From: Cellulophaga baltica
GTDB lineage: Bacteria; Bacteroidota; Bacteroidia; Flavobacteriales; Flavobacteriaceae
Assembly (NCBI RefSeq): GCF_900102165.1
Contig: NZ_FNBD01000001.1
Location: 463,697-527,696, forward strand
DNA: 64,000 bases
Direction: 5' to 3'
The notes beneath the pieces are model-generated. The model did not search any database, was not told the origin of the DNA, and saw only the letters and a list, made by a program, of their open reading frames with translations. Made by a program: the position numbers and the translations under genes. Position 1 is the first letter of the stretch. Each line of letters opens with the position of its first letter. Of this stretch, positions 16,053 through 24,952 are shown one piece after another.

Positions 16053-18527
16053 ATGAATAGAGACGAACTATATACTATTGCAGAGAATTGGTTTCAAGAA
16101 AACAATTGGAAACCATTTAAATTCCAAAAAGATACTTGGAAAGCTTTTTTACAGGGTAAAAACGGATTGTTAAACGCTCCCACAGGAAGCGGAAAAACTT
16201 ACGCCCTTTGGTTTCCTATAATTCTAAATTACATAAAATCTAATCCGGCGTATAAAACCAACCATAAAAAAGGTTTGAAAGCTGTTTGGATTACTCCCCT
16301 GCGTGCTTTATCTGACGAGATTAGACAATCTGCAGAAAGAGTTGCTGCTGATTTAGGCACACAGATGACGGTAGGGATTAGGACTGGAGACACCAGCACA
16401 AAAGAGCGGACTGCTCAGAAAAAGCAAATGCCCGACTTATTAATCACCACTCCCGAAAGTTTACAGTTACTCTTGGCTTCTAAAGGCTACGACAAACTGT
16501 TTAAAGGGTGTACCGCCATCGTCGTAGATGAATGGCATGAACTGTTAGGCACCAAAAGAGGGGTACAAATGGAACTGGCTCTTTCTCGTCTAAAAACAGT
16601 TTCTAAAGAACTTCGAATATGGGGAATCTCTGCAACGATAGGCAACCTAGACCAGGCCCGAGAAGTGCTATTGGGCACCGATTCTAAGGCACTTGAAAAT
16701 TCAGTTCTACTAAAAGCTAAACTGAATAAGAAAATAACGGTAAAAAGCATCATCCCTAAAAAAATGGAGACCTTTCCGTGGCGCGGACATTTAGGCTTGC
16801 ATTTATTAGAAGAGATTATCCCTATAATTAACAATAGTAAAACCACCTTACTATTTACCAATACCAGAAGTCAGTGCGAAATCTGGTTTCAAAAAATTTT
16901 AGAAAAACATCCTGAGTATGCTGGCGAAATTGCCATGCACCATGGAAGTATTAATAAAGAAACCCGACTTTGGGTAGAACAAGCCATCCGTAATGCAAAC
17001 TTAAAGGCCGTTGTTTGCACGTCTAGTTTAGATTTAGGCGTAGATTTTGCTCCCGTAGAAACGGTAATACAAATTGGAGGTCCCAAAGGGGTGGCACGTT
17101 TTTTACAACGTGCTGGTCGCAGTGGCCACCGACCAGGAAAAGAGAGCGTCATTTATTTTTTACCCACTCACGCTATAGAACTTATTGAAGCTTCAGCTTT
17201 GCAAGAAGCGGTAAAACATACCGTAGTAGAAGACCGGATTCCGTATTTGAATAGTTATGATGTGCTACTGCAATACCTCACCACGCTCGCTATTTCCGAT
17301 GGCTTTTATCCGGATGAAATTTACCAAGAAGTAATTAAAACCTTCTGCTACCAAGCACTCTCCAAAGAGCAATGGCAATGGCTACTCAACTTTTTAGTCT
17401 TAGGAAGCCAAAGCTTGCAGACCTATGATGAATACAAAAAAGTAGACCTTGAGGAAGATGGTAAATTTAAAGTCAATAATAAAGGTATTGCCATGCGGCA
17501 TCGCTTTCAGATAGGAACTATTGTTAGCGATGCAAATTTAACGGTACGCTATCAAAAAGGAGGTTTTATTGGATCTATTGAAGAGTTCTTCGTTTCCAAA
17601 TTATCTCCTGGAGATATCTTTACATTTGCTGGAAGAAATCTAGAGTTTATTCGGATAAAAGACATGCAAGTACATGTGCGGAATTCTACTAAAAAAACAA
17701 ACAAAATACCAAGTTGGATGGGTGGGCGTCTCACTTTTTCTGCTCAAATGTCTGAATTGCTACGTGAAGAATTATACAAAGCATCGGCAAACCATTTAAC
17801 CAAAAAAGAAATAGGCCCAGAGCTAATCGCACTAGAGCCTGTATTTACCCAACAACGTAACGAAAGTATTGTTCCAAAACCCAATGAATTCTTAATTGAA
17901 ACATTTAAAACTCGCGATGGTTACCACCATATTTTTTATCCCTTTGAAGGTAGGTTTGTGCATGAAGCCATGGGAAGCCTTTTAGGCTACCGCATAAGTT
18001 TGCTTTCACCGATAACTTTTTCGCTGGCGTTTAATGACTACGGATTTGAATTGCTCTCAGATCAAGAGATAGACATACAACAGGTTCTAGATAATGATTT
18101 ATTTTCCACAGACTTTATGCTGAGTGACTTACAGAAGAGTTTAAATGCCACGGAGATGGCGCGTAGAAAATTTCGTGACATTGCCGTAATCAGTGGAATG
18201 GTGTTTACAGGATATCCAAATAAGGGCGTAAAAATGAAGCATTTACAAAGCAGCTCACAACTCCTTTTTGATGTCTTTAGAGACTATGAAGCTGACAATT
18301 TACTTTTTCAACAAGCCTTTACGGAAACATTTGAACATCAATTAGAAGAAGGGCGTTTACGACTGGCACTAGAGCGTATTTCACAACAAGAAATTGTCTG
18401 GAAAGCATGCCAGAAACCAACACCATTTTCATTCCCTATAATTACAGATAGATTACGAGAAAAATTATCTAGTGAAAAATTAGCAGACCGTATCAAACGT
18501 ATGACCGCTATTCTTACCCAAAAGTAA
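16053..18527 (+). CDS. Ligase-associated DEXH-box helicase (Lhr-like)
   Basis: 824-aa superfamily 2 helicase of the Lhr family. Motif I APTGSGKT (K48), motif II VVDEWHEL (DEWH rather than DEVH), motif III ISATIG, and motif VI QRAGRSGHRPG. After the two RecA domains come the winged-helix and Lhr-core regions (FQIGTIVSDANLTVRYQKGG; PGDIFTFAGRNLEFIRI). It lacks the long Lhr C-terminal extension, as expected for the short form found in this cassette. Lhr enzymes translocate 3'-5' on single-stranded DNA. Spacing to the ligase is 21 bases and to PdeM 33 bases. Confidence 0.93.
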   Translation: MNRDELYTIAENWFQENNWKPFKFQKDTWKAFLQGKNGLLNAPTGSGKTYALWFPIILNYIKSNPAYKTNHKKGLKAVWITPLRALSDEIRQSAERVAADLGTQMTVGIRTGDTSTKERTAQKKQMPDLLITTPESLQLLLASKGYDKLFKGCTAIVVDEWHELLGTKRGVQMELALSRLKTVSKELRIWGISATIGNLDQAREVLLGTDSKALENSVLLKAKLNKKITVKSIIPKKMETFPWRGHLGLHLLEEIIPIINNSKTTLLFTNTRSQCEIWFQKILEKHPEYAGEIAMHHGSINKETRLWVEQAIRNANLKAVVCTSSLDLGVDFAPVETVIQIGGPKGVARFLQRAGRSGHRPGKESVIYFLPTHAIELIEASALQEAVKHTVVEDRIPYLNSYDVLLQYLTTLAISDGFYPDEIYQEVIKTFCYQALSKEQWQWLLNFLVLGSQSLQTYDEYKKVDLEEDGKFKVNNKGIAMRHRFQIGTIVSDANLTVRYQKGGFIGSIEEFFVSKLSPGDIFTFAGRNLEFIRIKDMQVHVRNSTKKTNKIPSWMGGRLTFSAQMSELLREELYKASANHLTKKEIGPELIALEPVFTQQRNESIVPKPNEFLIETFKTRDGYHHIFYPFEGRFVHEAMGSLLGYRISLLSPITFSLAFNDYGFELLSDQEIDIQQVLDNDLFSTDFMLSDLQKSLNATEMARRKFRDIAVISGMVFTGYPNKGVKMKHLQSSSQLLFDVFRDYEADNLLFQQAFTETFEHQLEEGRLRLALERISQQEIVWKACQKPTPFSFPIITDRLREKLSSEKLADRIKRMTAILTQK

Positions 18528-18546
18528 AAAGCACTTCGCTTTTTCT

Positions 18547-18554
18547 TATTTTTG
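18547..18554 (+). promoter_or_regulatory. Internal -7 element before pdeM
   Basis: TATTTTTG matches TAnnTTTG exactly. It ends 6 bases before the chosen ATG, so transcripts starting here would be nearly leaderless. Confidence 0.4.
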
Positions 18555-18560
18555 TCATGA

Positions 18561-19214
18561 ATGACAGAATCTATACAAGTAAACAATCAGACATTTACCA
18601 TGCATTGTTCGGGTGCGCTTTTTTGGGAAGAAAAAAGCACACTTATTGTTAGCGATATTCACTTTGGAAAAATATCGCATTTTAGAAAACACGGTGCTGC
18701 CGTTCCGCAAAAAGCCATACAGAAAAATTTTATGCTTTTAGAGGCTATTGTTACTCAATTTAAACCTAAAAGTATTTGTTTTTTGGGTGATTTATTTCAT
18801 TCCTCTATGAATACAGAATGGAATTTGTTTGAAGATTGGGTAGCGAAAACAACTGCAAAACTAGTTTTAGTTGCCGGAAATCACGATATTATATCGCCCT
18901 TAAAATATGAAGCTTTAAATATTGAAGTGATTCAAGAAATTGTAACGCAAGGGTTTCTATTTACACATCACCCTGAAGAACGTAAAGGATTATTTAATTT
19001 CGCAGGACATATTCACCCCGCTATAAAATTAAAAGGTAGCGGGAGACAGATATTAAAATTAGCCTGCTTTTATAAATCAGACCACCAAATGATATTGCCT
19101 GCGTTTGGCGAATTTACAGGAACATTTTTATTACAACCTACTAGAGAACACGAGGTGTTTGTTATTACAAAAGACGAAATATTTAAAATAGATATTGCTT
19201 CTTCCGTTATCTAA
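18561..19214 (+). CDS. pdeM: Ligase-associated DNA damage response endonuclease PdeM
   Basis: 217-aa calcineurin-like metallophosphoesterase. The metal motifs are in order: SDIHFGK (about 30), LGDLFHS (about 75), GNHD (about 110), THHPEE and GHIHP (about 140-155). It is the fourth member of the ligase-associated cassette. An earlier ATG at 18557 is out of frame, so ATG 18561 is the start. Cytoplasmic. Nuclease activity on DNA ends is the family inference; the fold alone would also fit a cyclic-nucleotide phosphodiesterase. Confidence 0.9.
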   Translation: MTESIQVNNQTFTMHCSGALFWEEKSTLIVSDIHFGKISHFRKHGAAVPQKAIQKNFMLLEAIVTQFKPKSICFLGDLFHSSMNTEWNLFEDWVAKTTAKLVLVAGNHDIISPLKYEALNIEVIQEIVTQGFLFTHHPEERKGLFNFAGHIHPAIKLKGSGRQILKLACFYKSDHQMILPAFGEFTGTFLLQPTREHEVFVITKDEIFKIDIASSVI

Positions 19215-19272
19215 GTTCTTTTTAAATTGGATACCATCAACAATTAAATTTCAAGGCACTTAATTTTATCCT

Positions 19273-20070
19273 ATGGAAAAGAAATTAGCACTAGTAAACT
19301 CGGCCTCTGTACTCTTCGTGATTATCGTTAACTATGTATCACAAGCATTAAAATTTAACAATACCACTATAGGCCAAATAAGTAAACAATACGACAATTT
19401 GTTTACGCCAGCAGGTTATGCATTTGCCATTTGGGGCCTAATTTTTTTGTCTTTAATAGGATATGCTATTTTTCAAGTGCGAAGAGCTTTTTTTAGTGTC
19501 AAGAAAACCGATTTTATCTTACAAACGGGATATTGGTTTGCTATCACTAATTTTCTGAATGGGTTATGGGTCTTTGCCTTCGTATATGATTATACAGGGC
19601 TATCTGTTTTAATTATGTTTGGGATCTTGTTTTCTTTAATAAAGATCATCCTAAATACCAATATGGAACGTTGGGATGCTCCGATAGAAATTATTGCCTT
19701 TGTATGGTGGCCTATTTGTTTATATAGCGGTTGGATTACAGTGGCGACCATTGCAAATATCACCGCCTATCTAGCGAAACTTGGCTGGTCTGGTGGGTTT
19801 TTATCAGAAGCTACTTGGGCCATACTTATGATTGGTATTGCTACAGTGATAAATCTTTTGATGACCTATAAACGAAACATGAGAGAATTTGCACTTGTGG
19901 CTGTTTGGGCATTTATCGCTATCTACGTTCGTCAAATTGAAGACTATCCTGAAATAGCATATACAGCCGTAGTGGCCAGTGTTATACTATTCGCATCTAC
20001 TTTTTATCACGCCTACAAAAACAGGGCCACTGGCCCTGCTATCAAATTGAAGGAACGTTTACATAGTTAA
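19273..20070 (+). CDS. TspO/MBR-related membrane protein
   Basis: 265 aa with about seven hydrophobic helices across its whole length. Segment FTPAGYAFAIWGLIFLSLIG is the signature of the distant tryptophan-rich TspO/MBR-like family (P-x-x-[WY]-x-F-x-x-W), and several W-rich helices follow (FVWWPICLYSGW). Canonical TspO is about 160 aa with five helices and binds tetrapyrroles; this longer version may not. Inner membrane. It ends 2 bases from the convergent flavoprotein gene, without room for a terminator. Confidence 0.7.
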   Translation: MEKKLALVNSASVLFVIIVNYVSQALKFNNTTIGQISKQYDNLFTPAGYAFAIWGLIFLSLIGYAIFQVRRAFFSVKKTDFILQTGYWFAITNFLNGLWVFAFVYDYTGLSVLIMFGILFSLIKIILNTNMERWDAPIEIIAFVWWPICLYSGWITVATIANITAYLAKLGWSGGFLSEATWAILMIGIATVINLLMTYKRNMREFALVAVWAFIAIYVRQIEDYPEIAYTAVVASVILFASTFYHAYKNRATGPAIKLKERLHS

Positions 20071-20072
20071 TT

Positions 20073-21422
20073 TTATAACATTCTATTTGCATCATAACCC
20101 CAAGAAGGATACGTAAATACGATAGCCTTCATATCATCTACGGTCATCTCTTTCCGGATGGCCAATGAAAATAAGTTAATAGTTTCTCCTGCATGCGGTC
20201 CAATAATATGCGCACCGACAATTGCTTTTGTACGTTCGTTGATTAAAATTTTATAAGCATATATCGGTGCGTTTATTCGCCTTGCGTTAAACCAATCTGC
20301 GGCAGACTCATGATTTACGAGTACGTTTTTATATCTTTTCTTTGCTTCTTCTTCACTCAAACCCACACTAGCTAGATTAGGTAAGGTATAGACTACCGAA
20401 GGAATCACGGGGGTATGTACCTTTACTTTGTTTCCTTTAATAATATTTGCCGAAACGGTATTTGCTTCTGGCCCCGTCATAGAAGTTAATGGTAATCCAT
20501 GGTCTGTAACATCCCCGCACGCGTAGATATTCATATTTCCAGCGTTTTGAAGGTATTCATTTACAGCAATTCCATTTTCGCTAAAAGAAACCTTTGCCTT
20601 TTCTAAATCAAGTTGGTCAATTGCTGGTACACGCCCAGCGGTATTAAACACAATATTCGCCTTAATGTGTTTGGTTGTATCCTCATGCTCATAATACACT
20701 TTTAACTTATTTTTTCCCTCTTTTACTTTATTCACTTTCGCATTAAATAAAAATTTAACCCCTATTTTTTTAGAATAAGCAACCAAGGTATCTACTAAGT
20801 CAGGATCAAAACCTTGCAATGGTCTTTCATGAGAGTGAATAACAGTCACCTTTGCTCCTGCCCTTGCCGCCATATGAGCAAATTCCATTCCTATATACCC
20901 CCCACCCACAAATACTAAATGTTCTGGAAGCTTTTTTAAATTAAGAAAGTCTTCACTGGTCTTCAGTAAGGCAGCGCCTTCAATTGGTAATTCAATAGGC
21001 TTCAGACCTGTAGCTATAACAAATTTATCGGCCTCAATAATTTCGTCGCCTACCGCAATTGTTGTTTCTGATAAAAAAGAAGCTGCACCAGAAAAAACTG
21101 TAATGCCCAACTCTTTTAAGCTGTCTTTTGAAGCCTTTGGAATGGGTTTGGTAAAGATCTTTTTAAATTTTTGCATATCACTCCAAAGTAGTTTGGGTAA
21201 TTTTACAATCCCATTTCCATTCATATGTCTAGCAAATTCTAAAACTTCTGTCGATGCTAAAAGTGCTTTTTTGGGATCACAACCACGCAATGGGCAAGTA
21301 CCGCCATAATCACGGCGTTCTGTGATTGCCACACTCATTCCTGCTTCCGCACATGACTTTGCTACAGCTTGCCCTGCACTACCACCTCCTATTACAAATA
21401 CATCAAATTTCTTGTTTGCCAT
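20073..21422 (-). CDS. FAD-dependent pyridine nucleotide-disulfide oxidoreductase with atypical C-terminus
   Basis: 449 aa, class I flavin disulfide reductase family (glutathione, dihydrolipoamide and mercuric reductases). FAD motif GGGSAGQAVAKSCAEAG, redox pair C43 and C48 in GGTCPLRGCDPKK, NAD(P) motif VFVGGGYIGMEFAHMAARAG, and second FAD motif IYACGDVTD. The C-terminal His-Pro-x-x-x-Glu that serves as general acid/base in the family is replaced by FTYPSWGYDANRML: no His and no Glu. The disulfide substrate is therefore unclear; it may reduce a small thiol by another route or act as a diaphorase. No partner gene is adjacent. ATG at 21422. Confidence 0.88.
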   Translation of the reverse strand: MANKKFDVFVIGGGSAGQAVAKSCAEAGMSVAITERRDYGGTCPLRGCDPKKALLASTEVLEFARHMNGNGIVKLPKLLWSDMQKFKKIFTKPIPKASKDSLKELGITVFSGAASFLSETTIAVGDEIIEADKFVIATGLKPIELPIEGAALLKTSEDFLNLKKLPEHLVFVGGGYIGMEFAHMAARAGAKVTVIHSHERPLQGFDPDLVDTLVAYSKKIGVKFLFNAKVNKVKEGKNKLKVYYEHEDTTKHIKANIVFNTAGRVPAIDQLDLEKAKVSFSENGIAVNEYLQNAGNMNIYACGDVTDHGLPLTSMTGPEANTVSANIIKGNKVKVHTPVIPSVVYTLPNLASVGLSEEEAKKRYKNVLVNHESAADWFNARRINAPIYAYKILINERTKAIVGAHIIGPHAGETINLFSLAIRKEMTVDDMKAIVFTYPSWGYDANRML

Positions 21423-21453
21423 CTTCTTAATTTTATAGAACTACCAAGTTCTG

Positions 21454-21474
21454 CACTTTTTGAAACAAAAAGTG
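21454..21474. repeat. Perfect palindrome in the flavoprotein/mfd divergent region
   Basis: Arms CACTTTTTG and CAAAAAGTG separated by AAA. It lies 32 bases upstream of the flavoprotein ATG and about 50 upstream of the mfd -7 element. No T-run gives a clear terminator reading for either direction of use here, so an operator is possible. Confidence 0.55.
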
Positions 21475-21520
21475 ATTCATATTGATTAAAAATGAACGCA
21501 ATGCATTTACGAGGTATGTT

Positions 21521-21528
21521 TATATTTG
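21521..21528 (+). promoter_or_regulatory. -7 element of mfd
   Basis: Exact TATATTTG. It overlaps a possible upstream TTG codon at 21526, so translation probably starts at TTG 21544. Confidence 0.55.
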
Positions 21529-21543
21529 CACAAAAGTTTTAAG

Positions 21544-24500
21544 TTGAGCCAAAAAATCATTCAACAACTCTACGAACAGTCTCCGCAATTGCAGAAACTG
21601 CGCACTGCTATTTCCAATTTTGAACATACAAAAGGTACTATCAACATAAAAGGTCTCATAGGATCTTCCTTATCGTTTGTGTTAACCGATGCTTTTAAGA
21701 CCGCAAAGCAGCCTTTTCTTTTAATTTTTAATGACAAAGAAGAAGCGGCGTATCATTTGAACGATCTGGAACAGATGATAGGCGAAAAAGATGTGCTATT
21801 CTATCCAGGAAGCTACCGTAGACCCTATCAAATTGAAGAAACAGACAATGCAAATGTTTTACTACGGGCCGAAGTTTTAAACCGAATTAATTCGCGTAAG
21901 AAACCCGCAGTTATTGTCACGTATCCAGATGCTCTCTTTGAAAAAGTAGTCACCAGAAAAGAGTTAGATAAAAACACGTTAAAAATAAAAATTGAAGATT
22001 CTTTATCGCTCGATTTTTTAAACGAAGTGCTCTTCGAATATAAATTTAAACGAGTAGATTTTGTCACAGAGCCAGGAGAATTTTCTGTTCGTGGGGGTAT
22101 CGTAGATGTATTCTCTTTTTCTAATGATGAACCCTATCGTTTAGAATTTTTTGGTGATGAAGTAGAAAGCATCAGAACCTTTGATGTAGAAACACAACTT
22201 TCGCTTGAAAAATTAAACAAGATTACCATTATTCCCAATGTAGAAAACAAATTTTTAGATGAATCTAGAGAGAGTTTTCTTCAATATATCGCATCAAACA
22301 CTTTAATTTTTAACAGTGATATTGATATTTTACTAGACCGCTTAGATTCTTTTTTCGAGAAAGCCACGGAAGCTTTCAGCAAGCTCTCAACAGAAATTAA
22401 ACATGCAGAACCTAACGCCCTTTTTGTAGATTCTACCTTATTTAAAAAAGAATTAGAGGCTTTTAGTTTAATTATTGGCGGCAACCCTTCGCAAAAAAGT
22501 ATCGAAGAAGAAATTCAATTCAACACAAGACCTCAGCCTTCTTTCAATAAAAAGTTCGATTTACTTATTGATAGTTTAAACGAACAAGAAAAAGCTGGGT
22601 TTACTAATTATATTTTTTGTTCCACAGAGCAACAAGCGCAACGCTTTCATGATATTTTTGATGAAGTTGGAAAAAAAGTACATTACAAAACAGTAGTCTA
22701 TTCTCTTTTTCAAGGTTTTATAGATGTCGATTTAAAAATAACCTGTTTTACAGATCATCAAATTTTTGAGCGCTACCATAAATTTCATGTGAAAAATGGC
22801 TACTCTAAGAAACAAGCCATTACGCTTAAAGAACTTACTCGTTTAGATATTGGCGACTATGTAACCCACATGGATCATGGTGTTGGAAAATTTGGAGGCT
22901 TACAAAAAATAGATGTCGAAGGTAAAAAGCAAGAGGCCATAAAATTAGTGTATGGCGAGCGTGATATTTTGTATGTCAGCATTCATTCGCTGCATAAAAT
23001 ATCTAAGTTCGCTGGTAAAGATGGTACGCCTCCCAAAATATACAAACTTGGTTCTGGTGCTTGGAAAAAAGTAAAAGAAAAAGCGAAGTCTAGAGTTAAG
23101 AAAATTGCTTTTGATTTAATTCAAGTCTATGCCAAACGTAGGTCAGAAAAAGGATTTCAATATGCTCCCGATGGCTACTTACAACATGAATTAGAAGCTT
23201 CTTTCATCTACGAAGACACGCCAGACCAGAGTAAAGCTACTGAAGACATTAAGCGCGATATGGAAAGTGAACGACCAATGGATCGTTTAATTTGTGGGGA
23301 TGTAGGTTTTGGAAAAACAGAGGTGGCTATTAGAGCTGCCTTTAAAGCGGTAGCAAATGGCAAACAGGTAGCCGTTTTAGTACCCACCACTATTCTTGCA
23401 TTTCAGCATAGCAGAACATTTAGTGAACGGTTAAAAGATATGCCAGTAACGGTAGATTATTTAAACAGATTTAGAACTGCTAAAGAGAAAAAAGAAACAC
23501 TTGAAAAATTAGCTGACGGTAAAGTTGATATCATTATAGGTACCCACCAACTGGTGAATAAAAACGTGAGATTTAAAGACTTAGGCTTATTAATTGTTGA
23601 TGAAGAGCAGAAGTTTGGCGTTGCCGTAAAAGATAAACTAAAGTCTATTAAGGAGAATGTAGATGTCTTAACCTTAACGGCCACTCCTATCCCGAGAACG
23701 TTACAATTTAGTTTAATGGCCGCTCGTGATTTATCGGTTATAAATACAGCACCACCAAACAGATATCCTATTCAGAGTGATGTTATTCGCTTTTCTGAAG
23801 AAACCATTCGGGATGCGGTTAGTTATGAAATTCAACGTGGAGGACAAGTATTTTTCATCCATAACCGTGTAGAAAACATCAAGGAAGTTGCTGGTTTATT
23901 ACAGCGTTTAGTGCCTGATGCCAAAATTGGTATTGGTCACGGCCAAATGGATGGTAAAAAGTTAGAGAGCCTAATGCTTGCTTTTATCAATGGAGAGTTT
24001 GATGTCTTAGTGTCTACAACCATTATAGAAAGCGGATTAGATGTTTCTAATGCCAATACCATTTTTATAAATAATGCCAATAATTTTGGATTGAGCGATT
24101 TGCATCAAATGCGTGGTAGAGTTGGGCGTAGTAACAAAAAGGCGTTCTGTTACTTTATCACTCCGCCTTATGAGGTCATGACCTCTGATGCCCGCAAACG
24201 TATTGAAGCCTTAGAGCAATTTACAGAATTAGGTAGCGGATTTAATATCGCCATGAAAGATCTAGAAATTCGCGGTGCAGGAGATATTCTTGGTGGCGAA
24301 CAAAGCGGATTTATAAATGATATTGGTTTTGATGCCTATCAAAAAATATTAGCAGAAGCTGTTGATGAACTAAAAGAAAATGAGTTCAAAGATCTATATG
24401 AGGAAATTGATGGGCACGAACATGAAAAGGTCTTCGTAAAAGAAACTCAGATTGATGCTGATTTTGAATTGCTATTCCCTGATGACTATATCAATAATAT

Positions 24501-24921
24501 TACAGAGCGTTTAAATTTATATACCGCACTAAATCAAATTACCGATGAAGAAGGCTTAAAGAAATTTGAATTGGACTTAATAGACCGTTTTGGCGAGTTG
24601 CCAATTGAAGCAGAGGACTTATTAAATTCTGTTCGTATAAAATGGATAGCCAATGCTATTGGTTTGGAAAAAATTGTCATGAAGCAAGGAAAAATGATAG
24701 GCTATTTTATTGCTGACCAACAATCTGCATTCTATCAAAGCGCTAATTTTACTAGCGTTTTACAATTTGTACAAGCGCATCCTAAATTATGTAAGATTAA
24801 AGAAAAGCAAACTAGAAACGGACTCCGATTGCTATTAGTTTTTGAAAACATAAGATCTATAGACAAAGCATATTTAGCCATGCAACCTTTTGAAAAAGAA
24901 AATAAATTAGCTTCAAATTAA
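21544..24921 (+). CDS. mfd: Transcription-repair coupling factor Mfd
   Basis: Removes RNA polymerase stalled at DNA damage and recruits UvrA. 1125 aa from the TTG at 21544. The frame extends to a TTG at 21526, but that codon sits in the -7 element, and the family usually begins about here (SQKIIQQLYEQSP). Domains: UvrB-homology region (about 1-340, FYPGSYRRPYQIEE), RNA polymerase-interacting domain (about 450-520, GDYVTHMDHGVGKFGG), SF2 translocase with Walker A GDVGFGKTEV, box II DEEQKFGV, TATPIPRTLQFS and QMRGRVGRS, then the TRG and C-terminal D7 regions. No ATG is available, so a non-ATG start is real. Confidence 0.95.
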   Translation: MSQKIIQQLYEQSPQLQKLRTAISNFEHTKGTINIKGLIGSSLSFVLTDAFKTAKQPFLLIFNDKEEAAYHLNDLEQMIGEKDVLFYPGSYRRPYQIEETDNANVLLRAEVLNRINSRKKPAVIVTYPDALFEKVVTRKELDKNTLKIKIEDSLSLDFLNEVLFEYKFKRVDFVTEPGEFSVRGGIVDVFSFSNDEPYRLEFFGDEVESIRTFDVETQLSLEKLNKITIIPNVENKFLDESRESFLQYIASNTLIFNSDIDILLDRLDSFFEKATEAFSKLSTEIKHAEPNALFVDSTLFKKELEAFSLIIGGNPSQKSIEEEIQFNTRPQPSFNKKFDLLIDSLNEQEKAGFTNYIFCSTEQQAQRFHDIFDEVGKKVHYKTVVYSLFQGFIDVDLKITCFTDHQIFERYHKFHVKNGYSKKQAITLKELTRLDIGDYVTHMDHGVGKFGGLQKIDVEGKKQEAIKLVYGERDILYVSIHSLHKISKFAGKDGTPPKIYKLGSGAWKKVKEKAKSRVKKIAFDLIQVYAKRRSEKGFQYAPDGYLQHELEASFIYEDTPDQSKATEDIKRDMESERPMDRLICGDVGFGKTEVAIRAAFKAVANGKQVAVLVPTTILAFQHSRTFSERLKDMPVTVDYLNRFRTAKEKKETLEKLADGKVDIIIGTHQLVNKNVRFKDLGLLIVDEEQKFGVAVKDKLKSIKENVDVLTLTATPIPRTLQFSLMAARDLSVINTAPPNRYPIQSDVIRFSEETIRDAVSYEIQRGGQVFFIHNRVENIKEVAGLLQRLVPDAKIGIGHGQMDGKKLESLMLAFINGEFDVLVSTTIIESGLDVSNANTIFINNANNFGLSDLHQMRGRVGRSNKKAFCYFITPPYEVMTSDARKRIEALEQFTELGSGFNIAMKDLEIRGAGDILGGEQSGFINDIGFDAYQKILAEAVDELKENEFKDLYEEIDGHEHEKVFVKETQIDADFELLFPDDYINNITERLNLYTALNQITDEEGLKKFELDLIDRFGELPIEAEDLLNSVRIKWIANAIGLEKIVMKQGKMIGYFIADQQSAFYQSANFTSVLQFVQAHPKLCKIKEKQTRNGLRLLLVFENIRSIDKAYLAMQPFEKENKLASN

Positions 24922-24952
24922 TTATTGGAGTGATTTTTGTAAAATACAAAAT

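Noticed and set aside
16487-16861. 124-aa minus-strand open frame inside the Lhr-like helicase
   Set aside because: Antisense shadow; the helicase motifs lie on the plus strand.
21526-21543. Mfd start at TTG 21526
   Set aside because: This codon overlaps an exact -7 element; TTG 21544 fits the family N-terminus better.
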